A stretch of 64,000 bases of DNA, taken from NCBI GenBank assembly GCA_026391455.1, contig JAPLEH010000073.1, forward strand, positions 1 to 64,000, written 5' to 3'. Source of the DNA: Bacteroidota bacterium. GTDB lineage: Bacteria > Bacteroidota > Bacteroidia > Chitinophagales > Chitinophagaceae. The notes under the pieces were generated by a model, which was not told where the DNA came from, searched no databases, and was given only the letters and a program-made list of their open reading frames with translations. Positions 50,862-60,011 of this stretch are shown in pieces (position 1 is the first letter of the stretch; each line of letters opens with the position of its first letter). A program made the translations under genes and the position numbers.

Positions 50862-51160
50862 TTAATGCAAAGGCATGGGTTTCAACCCATGCAAAAAAAT
50901 CAACAAAAGAAAAACCGGGACAATAACCCAACGACCCAACCCAATTAATGCAAAGGCATGGGTTTCAACCCACGTAAAAAAAACGTATGCATAAAAAAAC
51001 CGAAACAATCATTCAACCACCCCGCACCATTAATGCATAGACATGGGCTTCAACCCCTGTAAAAGAAATCCGCGAAATCAACATTCAAAAGGAATCTATA
51101 CAACGAATTCCACCACCTTGCCCAATTAATGCATAGACATGGGTTTCAACCCATGTAAAC
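50862..51160. repeat. four hairpin repeats with ATGGGTTTCAACCCAT core
   Basis: Units beginning ttaatgca lie at 50862, 50945, 51030 and 51126. Each is followed by a stem such as GCATGGGTT-TC-AACCCATGC. The flanks (caaccacccgcac, accgaaacaatc) are also partly repeated. The last unit lies inside the 3' end of the next minus-strand gene and supplies its stop codon. Confidence 0.8.
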
Positions 51161-52412
51161 CATTGCGGTGTTGTAAGGAAAAGTATATAGTCCCCATCAG
51201 CGAAACGAACAAATAAACTCCCAATACCCATGTTGCTGAAGGAAGCCATTGATTCGCCCCAAACCAATCACCCTGATCATACAAAAACCAGAGCCCGAGT
51301 CCGCAGCGAATGAATTCCCAGATGATGGCATAGCGGTCATGGTCCATCAATTCTGTAAGCGCATAAATAGTAAGAAATATAAATAAGCCATACCAGTAGA
51401 TATAGCTGCTGTCGATACGATTGATAGAGGCGATATTGCCAAAAAGGTAGCTGACAAAGAACAAAGTAGTCAGCAACTGAAACCAGGTCCATGCATTGAA
51501 AGCGGGGGTGGTTTTGGTATCATATTTTTCAAAATGATACACGTCTTCGATCTTATACACCGGGTATTTCGCAACCACATCAGCGGGGCGATAGCCGGTG
51601 GGTTTGAACCACAAGAGGAATTTATCCGCCCAGTTGCGGGTGCGCCAGGTATCTTTCATCATCAGCCATAAATGCTGAAAATTGATCTTGATGGGGTTCC
51701 AGGTACGGGCGGGGCGGGTAATGCCATATACCGGTGGTATCTCTTTTTTTTCTTCTACGAATGTGCCAAACAGTTTATCCCATACAATAAATATCTGCGA
51801 GAGATTCTTATCCATGTATTCGGGGTTTACGGCATGATGTACGCGGTGATGAGAAGGGGTGACCAATATTTTTTCCAGAAAACCCATGCGGTTGATATGG
51901 CGGGTATGGTACCAGAATTGGGCAAAGAGATGCAAAGGGGCAATGGTGCTGATCACGATCTCCGGAATACCCAGCAGGGCGGCGGGCAGCAGTAATACGG
52001 TAAACAGGTTGAAGAATGAAGATATACTCTGACGCAAGGCACAGGCGAGGTTGAACTCTTCGCTGCTGTGGTGAATCACGTGCAGGTTCCAGAAGAGGTT
52101 GATCTTATGGCTCCAGCGGTGTACCCAATATCCGTTGAAATCAATGATGATAAAGGTGAGTACATATACCAGTATCGTGTTGTCGATATGTACAAGGGCG
52201 AGGTATTTATACATGAAGGGATAGATCGCTATGGCGACCGTAAGTTCCAGTACACTTTTGGTAACATTGGTGATACCTGAGCTGAGAGAGGAAACCATGT
52301 CCAGGTGGCGGACGGTATCAAAGCCTTTGCGCCAGCCATACCATTTTTCAAAAAGAACCAGTGCCAGGAAGGCTGGCATGGCAATGAGCAGTATCTTTCC
52401 GTAAGTTTCCAT
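51126..52412 (-). CDS. fatty-acid-hydroxylase/sterol-desaturase family membrane protein
   Basis: 428 aa from the ATG at 52412; a TTG three codons earlier is not favoured. Several hydrophobic helices surround the His-box set of the family: HRWSHKINLFWNLHVIHHSSEEF, then FWYHTRHI and VTPSHHRVHHAVN. These bind a di-iron centre that hydroxylates or desaturates lipid chains. The arrangement resembles alkylglycerol-monooxygenase-like members. The substrate is unknown. The last ten residues (HGLKPMSMH and the stop) are encoded by a hairpin repeat unit, so the native C-terminus has been replaced. Confidence 0.83.
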   Translation of the reverse strand: METYGKILLIAMPAFLALVLFEKWYGWRKGFDTVRHLDMVSSLSSGITNVTKSVLELTVAIAIYPFMYKYLALVHIDNTILVYVLTFIIIDFNGYWVHRWSHKINLFWNLHVIHHSSEEFNLACALRQSISSFFNLFTVLLLPAALLGIPEIVISTIAPLHLFAQFWYHTRHINRMGFLEKILVTPSHHRVHHAVNPEYMDKNLSQIFIVWDKLFGTFVEEKKEIPPVYGITRPARTWNPIKINFQHLWLMMKDTWRTRNWADKFLLWFKPTGYRPADVVAKYPVYKIEDVYHFEKYDTKTTPAFNAWTWFQLLTTLFFVSYLFGNIASINRIDSSYIYWYGLFIFLTIYALTELMDHDRYAIIWEFIRCGLGLWFLYDQGDWFGANQWLPSATWVLGVYLFVSLMGTIYFSLQHRNGLHGLKPMSMH

Positions 52413-52451
52413 AACAAGCAATATTGATCACGAATTTACAAAAACACTTCT

Positions 52452-54758
52452 ATGAGCAGGCGGCTAATATTTTTACTATCTGTGTGTCTTTGGGGAGGGA
52501 TCGTAACGGCTCAGCCCACCACAGGGGCACAAAAACTCGCGGCTTTCCGGAAGCAGCAGCAGTTATTGCAGGCGTCTCCCTACAAAGACCTGAAATGGCG
52601 GCTGGCCGGGCCGGATACCCGGAGTGGCCGGTGTACGGATGTGGCGGGTATTGCCGGCAATCCACAAGTGATCTATGCTGGATTTGCCACAGGAGGATTA
52701 TGGAAAACAGAGGATGGAGGAAACAACTGGCAATCGCTATTTGATAAGGAAGCCACCCTGTCTATCGGTAATATCGCCATTGCACCCTCGGATAATAATA
52801 CCCTCTATGTGGGTACCGGGGAAGCGAATATATTCCGGGCTTCGCTACCGGGTGTGGGTATGTATAAATCGGTGGATGCGGGAAAAACATTTCAGCATAT
52901 CGGATTGGAAAATAGCGGTACGATTGCGAGAGTGGTGGTGCATCCCCGGGATAAAGAAACAGTATATGTAGCAGCCAGTGGCAATGAATGGACCTACAAC
53001 AAAGACCGGGGCGTGTACATGACAACCGATGGGGGTAAGAACTGGAAAAACATTTTGTATGTGGATGAGAAAACAGGATGTATCGATCTGGTGATGGACC
53101 CGCAGGATCCCAACACGATATATGCATCCATGTGGAACCGGATCCGTCGCCGCTGGAGTGACCCTGTACCGGAAGAAGGTGATCATTTGTACAAAACGAC
53201 TGATGGCGGCAAGACCTGGAAGATTATGGATAAAGGATTGCCCGATACTAAAATGACGGGACGTATTGGCATTGCGGTATCGGCTTCGAACCCTCAAATC
53301 CTCTATGCTTTTGTAGATGATCATTCGAAGAAACGGGACCCGCGTCCCGGTGAGACGGATAGTTATGAACGGCAGGTACAAAAAGTGGTGATCGGAGGTG
53401 CTGTGTACCGCAGTACCGACAAAGGAGAAACCTGGGAGAAGCGGGGAGAGATACATGATTATTTCAAACCATTCTCCGGCACGTATGGATGGGTATTCAG
53501 CCAGGTACGGGTACATCCCAAACAGGAAGATGAAGTGTATGTACTCGGCGTAAATATGGGGCGCTCCACGGATGGGGGCAAGACCTGGAAAGAATTTGAG
53601 CCCACCGATACCACCGGTGAATGGATACATGGTGATAATCATGCGATGTGGTTTGATCCTTCCGATCCATCGCGTATTATACTTGGCAACGATGGCGGGG
53701 TGAGCACAACATCGGATGGCGGAAAGAAATGGAATAACTTTTTTGATAAAATACCCACCACACAATTCTATACGGTAAGTTATGATATGGAAAAGCCCTT
53801 TCATGTATTTGGGGCCATACAGGATGAAGGAACGTTCAGTGGCAGTGTGATGAATACATTTGGTACACCACAGGATACCACACTGCGATCCTGGAATTAT
53901 GCACCGGGTGGGGAAGGCACACAGATACAGGTAGATCCGATACATTCCAATATTGTTTACTCCAGTACCTATTATGGTCGCCTGATGAAATCGGATATGA
54001 ACAAACCCGACAGCTTGCGCAGAAAAAGGTTCAAAGAATTTTCAGTAGGTGCCATTGATTCACTACGAGGTGAATGGCTGGCTGCAACGGTAATGTCAAA
54101 GTTTGATCGTAATACCATCTATCATGGGCTGCAGCATGTGTACGAGTCAACTGATGGTGGTGATACCTGGAACCGAATCAGCGAAGATCTTTCCTATAAT
54201 GACAAAACCAGAATGGGTAATTATCCTTACCTGATCTATCACCAGGCCATTACCAGTATAGCAGAAGGAATGAATCCCGGTTTACTTTATGCCGGAACGG
54301 ATGACGGGCGGATATGGATGCGGCGCAAAGCACAACAGTACAACGATACCTGGATAGAGCGCACCAAAGGTCTTCCTGCCAATAAGCATGTGGCAAAGAT
54401 TACAGCCTCTATTCATCAGGCGCAACGGGTTTATGTGGTACTCAATGACCGTCGGGCAGATAATCATACGCCTTACATTTATGTTTCAGAAAATTTTGGT
54501 GCCAACTGGAAATCCATCTCAGGCAATCTTCCTTTATCTCCGGTGAATGTACTCATTGAAGATCCTGATAAACCGGATGTGATCTATTGTGGTACAGATA
54601 TGGGGGTCTATGTGAGTACCAACCGTGGTAAAACCTGGATCGCCGGAAATGGTAATATGCCGGCAGCGGTGTCGGTCAACGATATGTTTATTCATCCGAG
54701 AGATAAGACGATTGTGGTGGGGACCTATGGGAGAGGGGTGTATGTGTTAACTAGATAA
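52452..54758 (+). CDS. secreted BNR/VPS10-type repeat protein ('glycosyl hydrolase' family)
   Basis: 768 aa with a signal peptide (MSRRLIFLLSVCLWGGIVTAQ). Asp-box repeats occur throughout (KTEDGGNNW, MTTDGGKNW, KTTDGGKTW, RSTDKGETW, ESTDGGDTW, STNRGKTW), alternating with NPQVIYAG- and DNTLYVGTG-type strands, as in sortilin/xyloglucanase-like propellers. It starts LKWRLAGPDTRSGRCTDVAG, a common opening of this Bacteroidota family. A catalytic role is not evident. The start is 39 bases from the divergent hydroxylase gene. Its repeats are of the same general class as TcA insert 1, but the spacing and flanks differ and no direct link is indicated. Confidence 0.82.
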   Translation: MSRRLIFLLSVCLWGGIVTAQPTTGAQKLAAFRKQQQLLQASPYKDLKWRLAGPDTRSGRCTDVAGIAGNPQVIYAGFATGGLWKTEDGGNNWQSLFDKEATLSIGNIAIAPSDNNTLYVGTGEANIFRASLPGVGMYKSVDAGKTFQHIGLENSGTIARVVVHPRDKETVYVAASGNEWTYNKDRGVYMTTDGGKNWKNILYVDEKTGCIDLVMDPQDPNTIYASMWNRIRRRWSDPVPEEGDHLYKTTDGGKTWKIMDKGLPDTKMTGRIGIAVSASNPQILYAFVDDHSKKRDPRPGETDSYERQVQKVVIGGAVYRSTDKGETWEKRGEIHDYFKPFSGTYGWVFSQVRVHPKQEDEVYVLGVNMGRSTDGGKTWKEFEPTDTTGEWIHGDNHAMWFDPSDPSRIILGNDGGVSTTSDGGKKWNNFFDKIPTTQFYTVSYDMEKPFHVFGAIQDEGTFSGSVMNTFGTPQDTTLRSWNYAPGGEGTQIQVDPIHSNIVYSSTYYGRLMKSDMNKPDSLRRKRFKEFSVGAIDSLRGEWLAATVMSKFDRNTIYHGLQHVYESTDGGDTWNRISEDLSYNDKTRMGNYPYLIYHQAITSIAEGMNPGLLYAGTDDGRIWMRRKAQQYNDTWIERTKGLPANKHVAKITASIHQAQRVYVVLNDRRADNHTPYIYVSENFGANWKSISGNLPLSPVNVLIEDPDKPDVIYCGTDMGVYVSTNRGKTWIAGNGNMPAAVSVNDMFIHPRDKTIVVGTYGRGVYVLTR

Positions 54759-54960
54759 TTTGCTAATGTGCTAATTTGCTAATGTGATAATGGAACAGCC
54801 AGCTTCGAGCTTTTAACAGCCAGAAGTGAGCTACAAGCTGCAAGCTGTTTACCCCTTTGGGGCAAGTAAAAACAGCCAGCAACCAGCAACCAGCATCCAG
54901 CAACCAGCAACCTACAACTGTATTCAACCTATGTAACTTATGGAACCTCTCAAACTTATG
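54759..54960. repeat. low-complexity spacer repeat related to 49507-49690
   Basis: It opens ttgctaatgtgctaat..gtgataatggaacagccag, continues with agctacaagctgcaagctg, then many cagcaaccag words, and ends with cctatg-aacttatggaac repeats. Part of it matches the spacer after the aldehyde dehydrogenase gene. Confidence 0.7.
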
Positions 54961-54989
54961 GAACCTATGGAACTTTCTTTAAAAAAAAA

Positions 54990-56087
54990 ATGATGAATAA
55001 ACGCCCTTTCTTTATTTTACTTTTACAGCTTTCCTTTTTACTGCTTTCCGCGCAGGATAGTACCTGGCAGATCAGGGGTTTTAAGAAGCCGGCATTCAAT
55101 CCTATTATGCAGGCGGACTCAACATACACTTTCTTTTGTCCAATGAAAAAGGAAACGGTACAATGGCAGAAAGCTGATGTATTTAACCCCGCCGCGATTG
55201 TTCGCAACGGCAAAGTATACATCCTTTTCCGTGCCGAAGATATTCCCGGTACGGCCATTGGTATGCGTACTTCGCGCATAGGCCTGGCCGTTAGTACCGA
55301 CGGCTTGCATTTTACCAAAATGAAAGAACCCGTACTCTATCCGGATAGCAGTGCCTTTATGCAATACGATTATCCGGGAGGATGTGAAGATCCCCGCATC
55401 GTGGAAAAAGAAGATGGTACCTATCTCTTATTGTATACGAGCTGGAACCGGGATGTGGCAAGGCTGAGTGTGGCTACTTCCAAAGACCTGGTACACTGGA
55501 CCAAAAAGGGGCCGGCATTTCGTACGGCGTACGAGGGAAAATTTCTCAATACCTGGAGTAAATCCGGCTCGGTAGTAACACGGAAAATCAAATCGAAGAT
55601 ACTGGCAGCCCGGATGAATGGTGAATACTGGATGTACTGGGGAGAAAATCCCATGTACCTGGCACATTCGAAAGATGGTATCAACTGGATTCCCGTTACC
55701 GATAGCAAACAGGAATTATTGCCCGTAATGACCGGACGGGATAAAAAATTCGACAGCCAGCTCACCGAGCCCGGGCCTCCTGCATTGATCACAAGCAAAG
55801 GCATTCTTTTAATGTATAACGGTAAGAATATTGAAAATGAAAAGGCAGACCCGGCTTTGCCACAGGGTACATACTGCGGAGGGCAGGCTTTGTTTGACCT
55901 GAAAGATCCGTCTAAACTCCTCGAACGTTGCGAAAACTATTTTATCAAACCCGATTTGCCGCATGAAATTAAGGGACAGTATAAAGCAGGCACAACTTTT
56001 ACCGAAGGACTGGTGTTCTTTAAAGGCAAATGGTTTTTATATTATGGTACGGCTGATAGTATGGTGGGGGTCGCTGTTGCTAATTAG
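54990..56087 (+). CDS. GH130-like glycosidase/phosphorylase
   Basis: 365 aa with a signal peptide (FFILLLQLSFLLLSAQ). The five-bladed GH130 pattern is clear: VFNPAAIVRNGKVYILFRAED, SRIGLAVSTDGLHF, GGCEDPRIVEKEDGTYLLLYTSWN with the catalytic Asp in EDPR, then DLVHWTKKGPAF. GH130 enzymes act on beta-mannosides, by phosphorolysis or by hydrolysis. A secreted one is more likely a hydrolase, since phosphate-dependent members are cytosolic. The actual substrate is unknown. An A10 run precedes the ATG. Confidence 0.8.
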   Translation: MMNKRPFFILLLQLSFLLLSAQDSTWQIRGFKKPAFNPIMQADSTYTFFCPMKKETVQWQKADVFNPAAIVRNGKVYILFRAEDIPGTAIGMRTSRIGLAVSTDGLHFTKMKEPVLYPDSSAFMQYDYPGGCEDPRIVEKEDGTYLLLYTSWNRDVARLSVATSKDLVHWTKKGPAFRTAYEGKFLNTWSKSGSVVTRKIKSKILAARMNGEYWMYWGENPMYLAHSKDGINWIPVTDSKQELLPVMTGRDKKFDSQLTEPGPPALITSKGILLMYNGKNIENEKADPALPQGTYCGGQALFDLKDPSKLLERCENYFIKPDLPHEIKGQYKAGTTFTEGLVFFKGKWFLYYGTADSMVGVAVAN

Positions 56088-56180
56088 ATAATTTGGAAAT
56101 GTGATAATGTGATAATTTGGAAATGTGAGAATGTGGGAATGTGGAAATGTGAGGATGTGGAAATGTGAGAATGTGGAAAT
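56088..56180. repeat. low-complexity spacer repeat (gtggaaat/gtgagaat words)
   Basis: About 90 bases of the words gtgataat, ttggaaat, gtgagaat and gtggaaat, a relative of the gtgataat repeats found 1.3 kb and 6.5 kb upstream. The 120 bases that follow up to the epimerase gene have no clear signal. Confidence 0.7.
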
Positions 56181-56307
56181 GGAATACAAATGCTTTATTA
56201 AATCCATTGTTCAACTTTTCGGAATTGGGTGAAATCTCAGTGTAATAAATATGAATTGTGTCCATTATTTTCACTTTTAGTTTTTAACTATTAATTTTTA
56301 ACTATTC

Positions 56308-57309
56308 ATGAGATATGTTTTTAACTGCATAGACGCCCATACCTGCGGCAATCCGGTTCGCTTGGTGAAGGAAGGTGGGCCGGTATTGCAGGGCCTAACG
56401 ATGAGTGAGAAACGGCAGCATTTCCTTCGTGAATATGACTGGATACGCACCGGACTGATGTTTGAACCAAGGGGACATGATATGATGAGTGGCAGTATTT
56501 TATATCCCCCGCATGATCCTGCTAATGATGTGGCTGTTTTGTTCATCGAAACAAGTGGCTGCCTGCCCATGTGCGGGCATGGTACCATCGGCACCATCAC
56601 CATTGCAATCGAAGAGGGATTGATAGAACCCCAGACACCCGGCATCGTACGCATGGAAGCACCGGCCGGACTGGTGATGATCAACTATACCCTGCAGAAC
56701 AACCGTGTAAGCAGTGTGAAGCTGACCAATGTACCAGCGTTCCTGCATTCGGAGGGACTGGTAGCCAACTGCCCCGATCTGGGAGAACTGGTAGTGGATG
56801 TATCCTATGGCGGGAATTTTTATGCCATCGTGGATGTACAGAAAAATTTCAGCGGACTGGAACACTATTCTGCCGATAAACTCATTGCATGGGCAAGGGA
56901 ATTGCGGAAAGACATCAATGCAAAATATGAATTCGTGCATCCCGATGACCCCACAATCAATGGCTGCTCGCATATTTTATGGACGGGCGCGGTACTCGAC
57001 AAAAGCTCCACTGCCCGCAATGCAGTCTTCTACGGCGATAAAGCTATCGACCGGTCTCCCTGCGGCACCGGCACATCGGCCCGCATGGCTCAATGGTACG
57101 CGAAAGGGTTGTTGAAAAAAGGAGATGCTTTCATACATGAAAGTATTATCGGCAGTAAATTTACCGGGCGTATTGAAGAAGAACTGACCGTTCACGGCAA
57201 ACCCGCTATCCGGCCTTCAGTAGAAGGATGGGCGAGGATATATGGTTACAATACGATCTGGATCGATAAAGAAGATGATCCGTATGCTTACGGGTTTCAG
57301 GTATTATAA
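56308..57309 (+). CDS. 4-hydroxyproline 2-epimerase (proline racemase family)
   Basis: 333 aa. Both catalytic cysteines are present: Cys89 in PMCGHGTIG and Cys252 in DRSPCGTGTSARMA. A second Cys rather than Thr separates epimerases and racemases from trans-3-hydroxyproline dehydratases. The enzyme converts trans-4-hydroxy-L-proline to cis-4-hydroxy-D-proline, the first step of the pathway completed by the genes at 58761, 47006 and 48025. It opens MRYVFNCIDAHTCGNPVRLV as expected. The serine hydrolase gene follows with no gap. Confidence 0.9.
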   Translation: MRYVFNCIDAHTCGNPVRLVKEGGPVLQGLTMSEKRQHFLREYDWIRTGLMFEPRGHDMMSGSILYPPHDPANDVAVLFIETSGCLPMCGHGTIGTITIAIEEGLIEPQTPGIVRMEAPAGLVMINYTLQNNRVSSVKLTNVPAFLHSEGLVANCPDLGELVVDVSYGGNFYAIVDVQKNFSGLEHYSADKLIAWARELRKDINAKYEFVHPDDPTINGCSHILWTGAVLDKSSTARNAVFYGDKAIDRSPCGTGTSARMAQWYAKGLLKKGDAFIHESIIGSKFTGRIEEELTVHGKPAIRPSVEGWARIYGYNTIWIDKEDDPYAYGFQVL

Positions 57310-58704
57310 ATGCGAAGTATGAAAAAAATAATCTGGTGTTTATTCGTATGGCCTTCTTTTCAGTTGATGGCACAAACGGGAAAGTTGCAGCAGTTAGATA
57401 GTTTCTTTTTGAAACTGGAAAAAGAAAAAAGTTTCAATGGGAATGTACTGATTGCCCGGAATGATACCGTACTGTATCAACGAAGTATTGGCTGGGCAGA
57501 AGAGACTACTAAACAAAAGTTGGATGAACATACCATATTTGAATTGGCCTCCGTATCCAAACAGTTTACGGCCATGGGTATCCTGCTCCTGCAGCAACAG
57601 GGTAAGCTGAGTTTGGATGACAGCCTGCGAAAATTCTTCCCTGAATTGCCTTACCAGAACATTACAGTGCGGCATTTGCTTCATCATACTTCCGGTCTTC
57701 CTGATTATATAGGATTATTTGATTCGCATTGGGATTCCACACGCATAGCAGGCAATAAGGATATGATCGCCCTGTTGGCAAAGCATAAACCCGCCATCCT
57801 TTTTGTTCCGGGCGAAAAATGGGAATATAGTAATACGGGCTATGCCTTACTTGGAAGTATTATCGAAAAAGCATCGGGTATGAGTTATGCCACTTTTCTC
57901 GAAAAAAGTATATTCAAACCGCTGGGAATGGTGCATACTTCGATAGTAAACCGGCGGTATAACCCGAAGAGTTTGCCCGCCAATTATGCATTTGGTTATG
58001 TATGGGATGGTCAACGTAATAAATATGTTTTACCCGATAGCCTTTCCGAAACGGCTAGTATGGTGTATTGTCTCGATGGAATAGTTGGCGATGGAGCGGT
58101 AAATGCCACCACCGGGGATTTATTTCGCTGGTCGCGGGCCCTCGACAATAATAAATTGCTGAATAAAAAAACGATGGAAGACGTTTTCACACCCGGTGTA
58201 CTGAACAATGGTAAAGCGCACCAATATGGTTATGGGTGGATGGTGGGTACCTTTACAGGCATTGGCCGGGTGGTAAGCCATAGTGGTGGCTGGCCCGGCT
58301 ACCGCACCTGGATTGAAAAACACCTGGACAATGGGCTGGTCATCATTATATTGACGAATTATGAAAAAATGCCCTTGCCGGTAAAATCGACCAATATGAT
58401 ACTTTACGACCTGAAAGAAACCAAACGCAAGGAAATAACCCTTGATGAAGCCACACTCCAGCAATATGCGGGAGAGTATCAACTGGATACGGATTTTAGC
58501 ATAACCATCACCGTTAGTAATGGCAAAATCTATGAGCAGGCCACCGGTCAGGGCCGGGCACAAATATTCCCGGAAAAAGAAGATCAGTTTTTCCTGAAAA
58601 TTGTGAACGCACAAATAAAATTTGTCCGTAACGAAAAGAAAGAAATTATATCCTTGGTATTGCTGCAGGATGGAAATGAAATAGAAGGAAAGAAAATAAA
58701 ATAA
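57310..58704 (+). CDS. serine hydrolase, class C beta-lactamase/esterase family
   Basis: 464 aa with a likely signal peptide (MKKIIWCLFVWPSFQLMAQ). The Ser-x-x-Lys motif is in ASVSKQFTAMG, the Tyr-x-Asn motif in YSNTGYALLG, and HSGGWPGYRTW is the third element. Family members cleave D-amino peptides or esters in the periplasm. The C-terminal ~110 residues (YAGEYQLDTDFSITITVSNG) form an extra beta-barrel domain common in these proteins. The ATG follows the epimerase stop immediately, so the two are co-transcribed. Whether it cleaves D-residue peptides for the pathway is not known. Confidence 0.85.
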   Translation: MRSMKKIIWCLFVWPSFQLMAQTGKLQQLDSFFLKLEKEKSFNGNVLIARNDTVLYQRSIGWAEETTKQKLDEHTIFELASVSKQFTAMGILLLQQQGKLSLDDSLRKFFPELPYQNITVRHLLHHTSGLPDYIGLFDSHWDSTRIAGNKDMIALLAKHKPAILFVPGEKWEYSNTGYALLGSIIEKASGMSYATFLEKSIFKPLGMVHTSIVNRRYNPKSLPANYAFGYVWDGQRNKYVLPDSLSETASMVYCLDGIVGDGAVNATTGDLFRWSRALDNNKLLNKKTMEDVFTPGVLNNGKAHQYGYGWMVGTFTGIGRVVSHSGGWPGYRTWIEKHLDNGLVIIILTNYEKMPLPVKSTNMILYDLKETKRKEITLDEATLQQYAGEYQLDTDFSITITVSNGKIYEQATGQGRAQIFPEKEDQFFLKIVNAQIKFVRNEKKEIISLVLLQDGNEIEGKKIK

Positions 58705-58760
58705 GGGTTTATAATCCCGAAAGTAATCGGGATGGCAAACCATCAAGACTATATTTACAC

Positions 58761-60011
58761 ATGAAAGTAACAGTAGTAGGCGGAGGGATCATTGGTTTAA
58801 GTTCCGCATGGTATTTACGGGAGGCAGGTTGCGAGGTTACCGTATTGGACAAAAGCGACTTTCTTGATAATTGTTCGTATGGAAACTGTGGCTATATCTG
58901 TCCTAGTCATTTTATACCATTGGCCACACCCGGCATTGTGAAGCAGGGCCTCAAATGGATGTGGAACTCCCGCAGTCCCTTTTATGTGCAACCCCGGCTT
59001 GATATGAATCTGATCCGCTGGGGGCTTCAGTTCATGCGCAGCGCCACGGTCGGTCATGTGCAAGCGGCAGCAGTGCCCTTACGGGACATTGCATTGCTGA
59101 GCAAAACGGAATATGAGACATGGCTGTCAACCCCCGGGTTCGATTTTGCCTATGAGAAGAAAGGGTTACTCGAAATATTTCAAACCGCTGCTGCGCAGGA
59201 ACATGCTGCACATACGGTGGAAAAAGCCCATGCACTCGGCTTGCAGGATACGAAACTCCTTTCGAAAGATGAACTACAGGCGATGGAGCCGCATACCCGT
59301 ATCAATGGGTTAGGCGCCATCTTATTTAATTGTGATGCGCATTGCTATCCCAACAAACTGATGCATCAATTGATGGAACAGTTGAAGAAAGCGGGTGTAC
59401 AATTAATCTCCGGCGAAGCCATGATCGGTGCAGAAAAATCCAATGGCAGGATTCAGCGCATCATGACCACCAATCAGGAATTTGTGCAGGATGAAGTAGT
59501 AATCGCCACCGGTTCCTGGGGCGGGCAAACCGCTAAATTATTAGATACCCGTATTCCGCTTATGCCGGGCCGGGGTTATTCGGTAACGCTTGAAGACTCG
59601 CCCTACAAAGTCAATTATCCCTCCGTATTGGTAGAAGGAAGGGCCGCTATTACGCCGATGGATGGCAATAAGATTCGCTTTGGCGGTACGATGGAGATTA
59701 CATCGCATACTACTCCGCCGCGTATCAACCGGGTACAGGGAATATTGGATGCGGTGAAACGTTTTTACCCTGACTTCGATGTACCCCTGCCTCCAATTGA
59801 AAAAGCCTGGTATGGGTACAGGCCCTGTTCAGCCGACGGATTACCCTATATTGGCCGCATAAAGAAATACAAAAATGTAACAATTGCTACCGGTCATTCC
59901 ATGCTGGGGCTTAGCCTTGGTGCAGGCACCGGCAAACTGGTGAGTGAGATTGTTGCGAATGAACCAACGAGTATGGATATGAAGCCGTTTGAAGTGGAAC
60001 GGTTTGGATGA
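58761..60011 (+). CDS. FAD-dependent D-amino-acid dehydrogenase, probable cis-4-hydroxy-D-proline dehydrogenase
   Basis: 416 aa. The dinucleotide-binding motif GGGIIGLSSAWYL is at the N-terminus, with NCSYGNCGYICPSHF soon after and the C-terminal GTGKLVSEIV, all typical of DadA-type enzymes. In hydroxyproline gene sets this enzyme oxidises cis-4-hydroxy-D-proline to the pyrroline used by the DapA-family deaminase. It is likely membrane-associated and passes electrons to the respiratory chain, as DadA does. Assignment to the hydroxy substrate rests on the epimerase two genes upstream. Confidence 0.85.
   Translation: MKVTVVGGGIIGLSSAWYLREAGCEVTVLDKSDFLDNCSYGNCGYICPSHFIPLATPGIVKQGLKWMWNSRSPFYVQPRLDMNLIRWGLQFMRSATVGHVQAAAVPLRDIALLSKTEYETWLSTPGFDFAYEKKGLLEIFQTAAAQEHAAHTVEKAHALGLQDTKLLSKDELQAMEPHTRINGLGAILFNCDAHCYPNKLMHQLMEQLKKAGVQLISGEAMIGAEKSNGRIQRIMTTNQEFVQDEVVIATGSWGGQTAKLLDTRIPLMPGRGYSVTLEDSPYKVNYPSVLVEGRAAITPMDGNKIRFGGTMEITSHTTPPRINRVQGILDAVKRFYPDFDVPLPPIEKAWYGYRPCSADGLPYIGRIKKYKNVTIATGHSMLGLSLGAGTGKLVSEIVANEPTSMDMKPFEVERFG

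Noticed and set aside
52845-53945. 366-codon minus-strand frame
   Set aside because: It lies fully inside the BNR-repeat gene on the other strand. Its length reflects the repeated, stop-poor complement, and the translation has no domain or signal.
52452-54758. BNR-repeat protein as a part of the toxin system
   Set aside because: It is a signal-peptide-bearing VPS10-type family member 26 kb away, with different repeat spacing and an independent neighbourhood.
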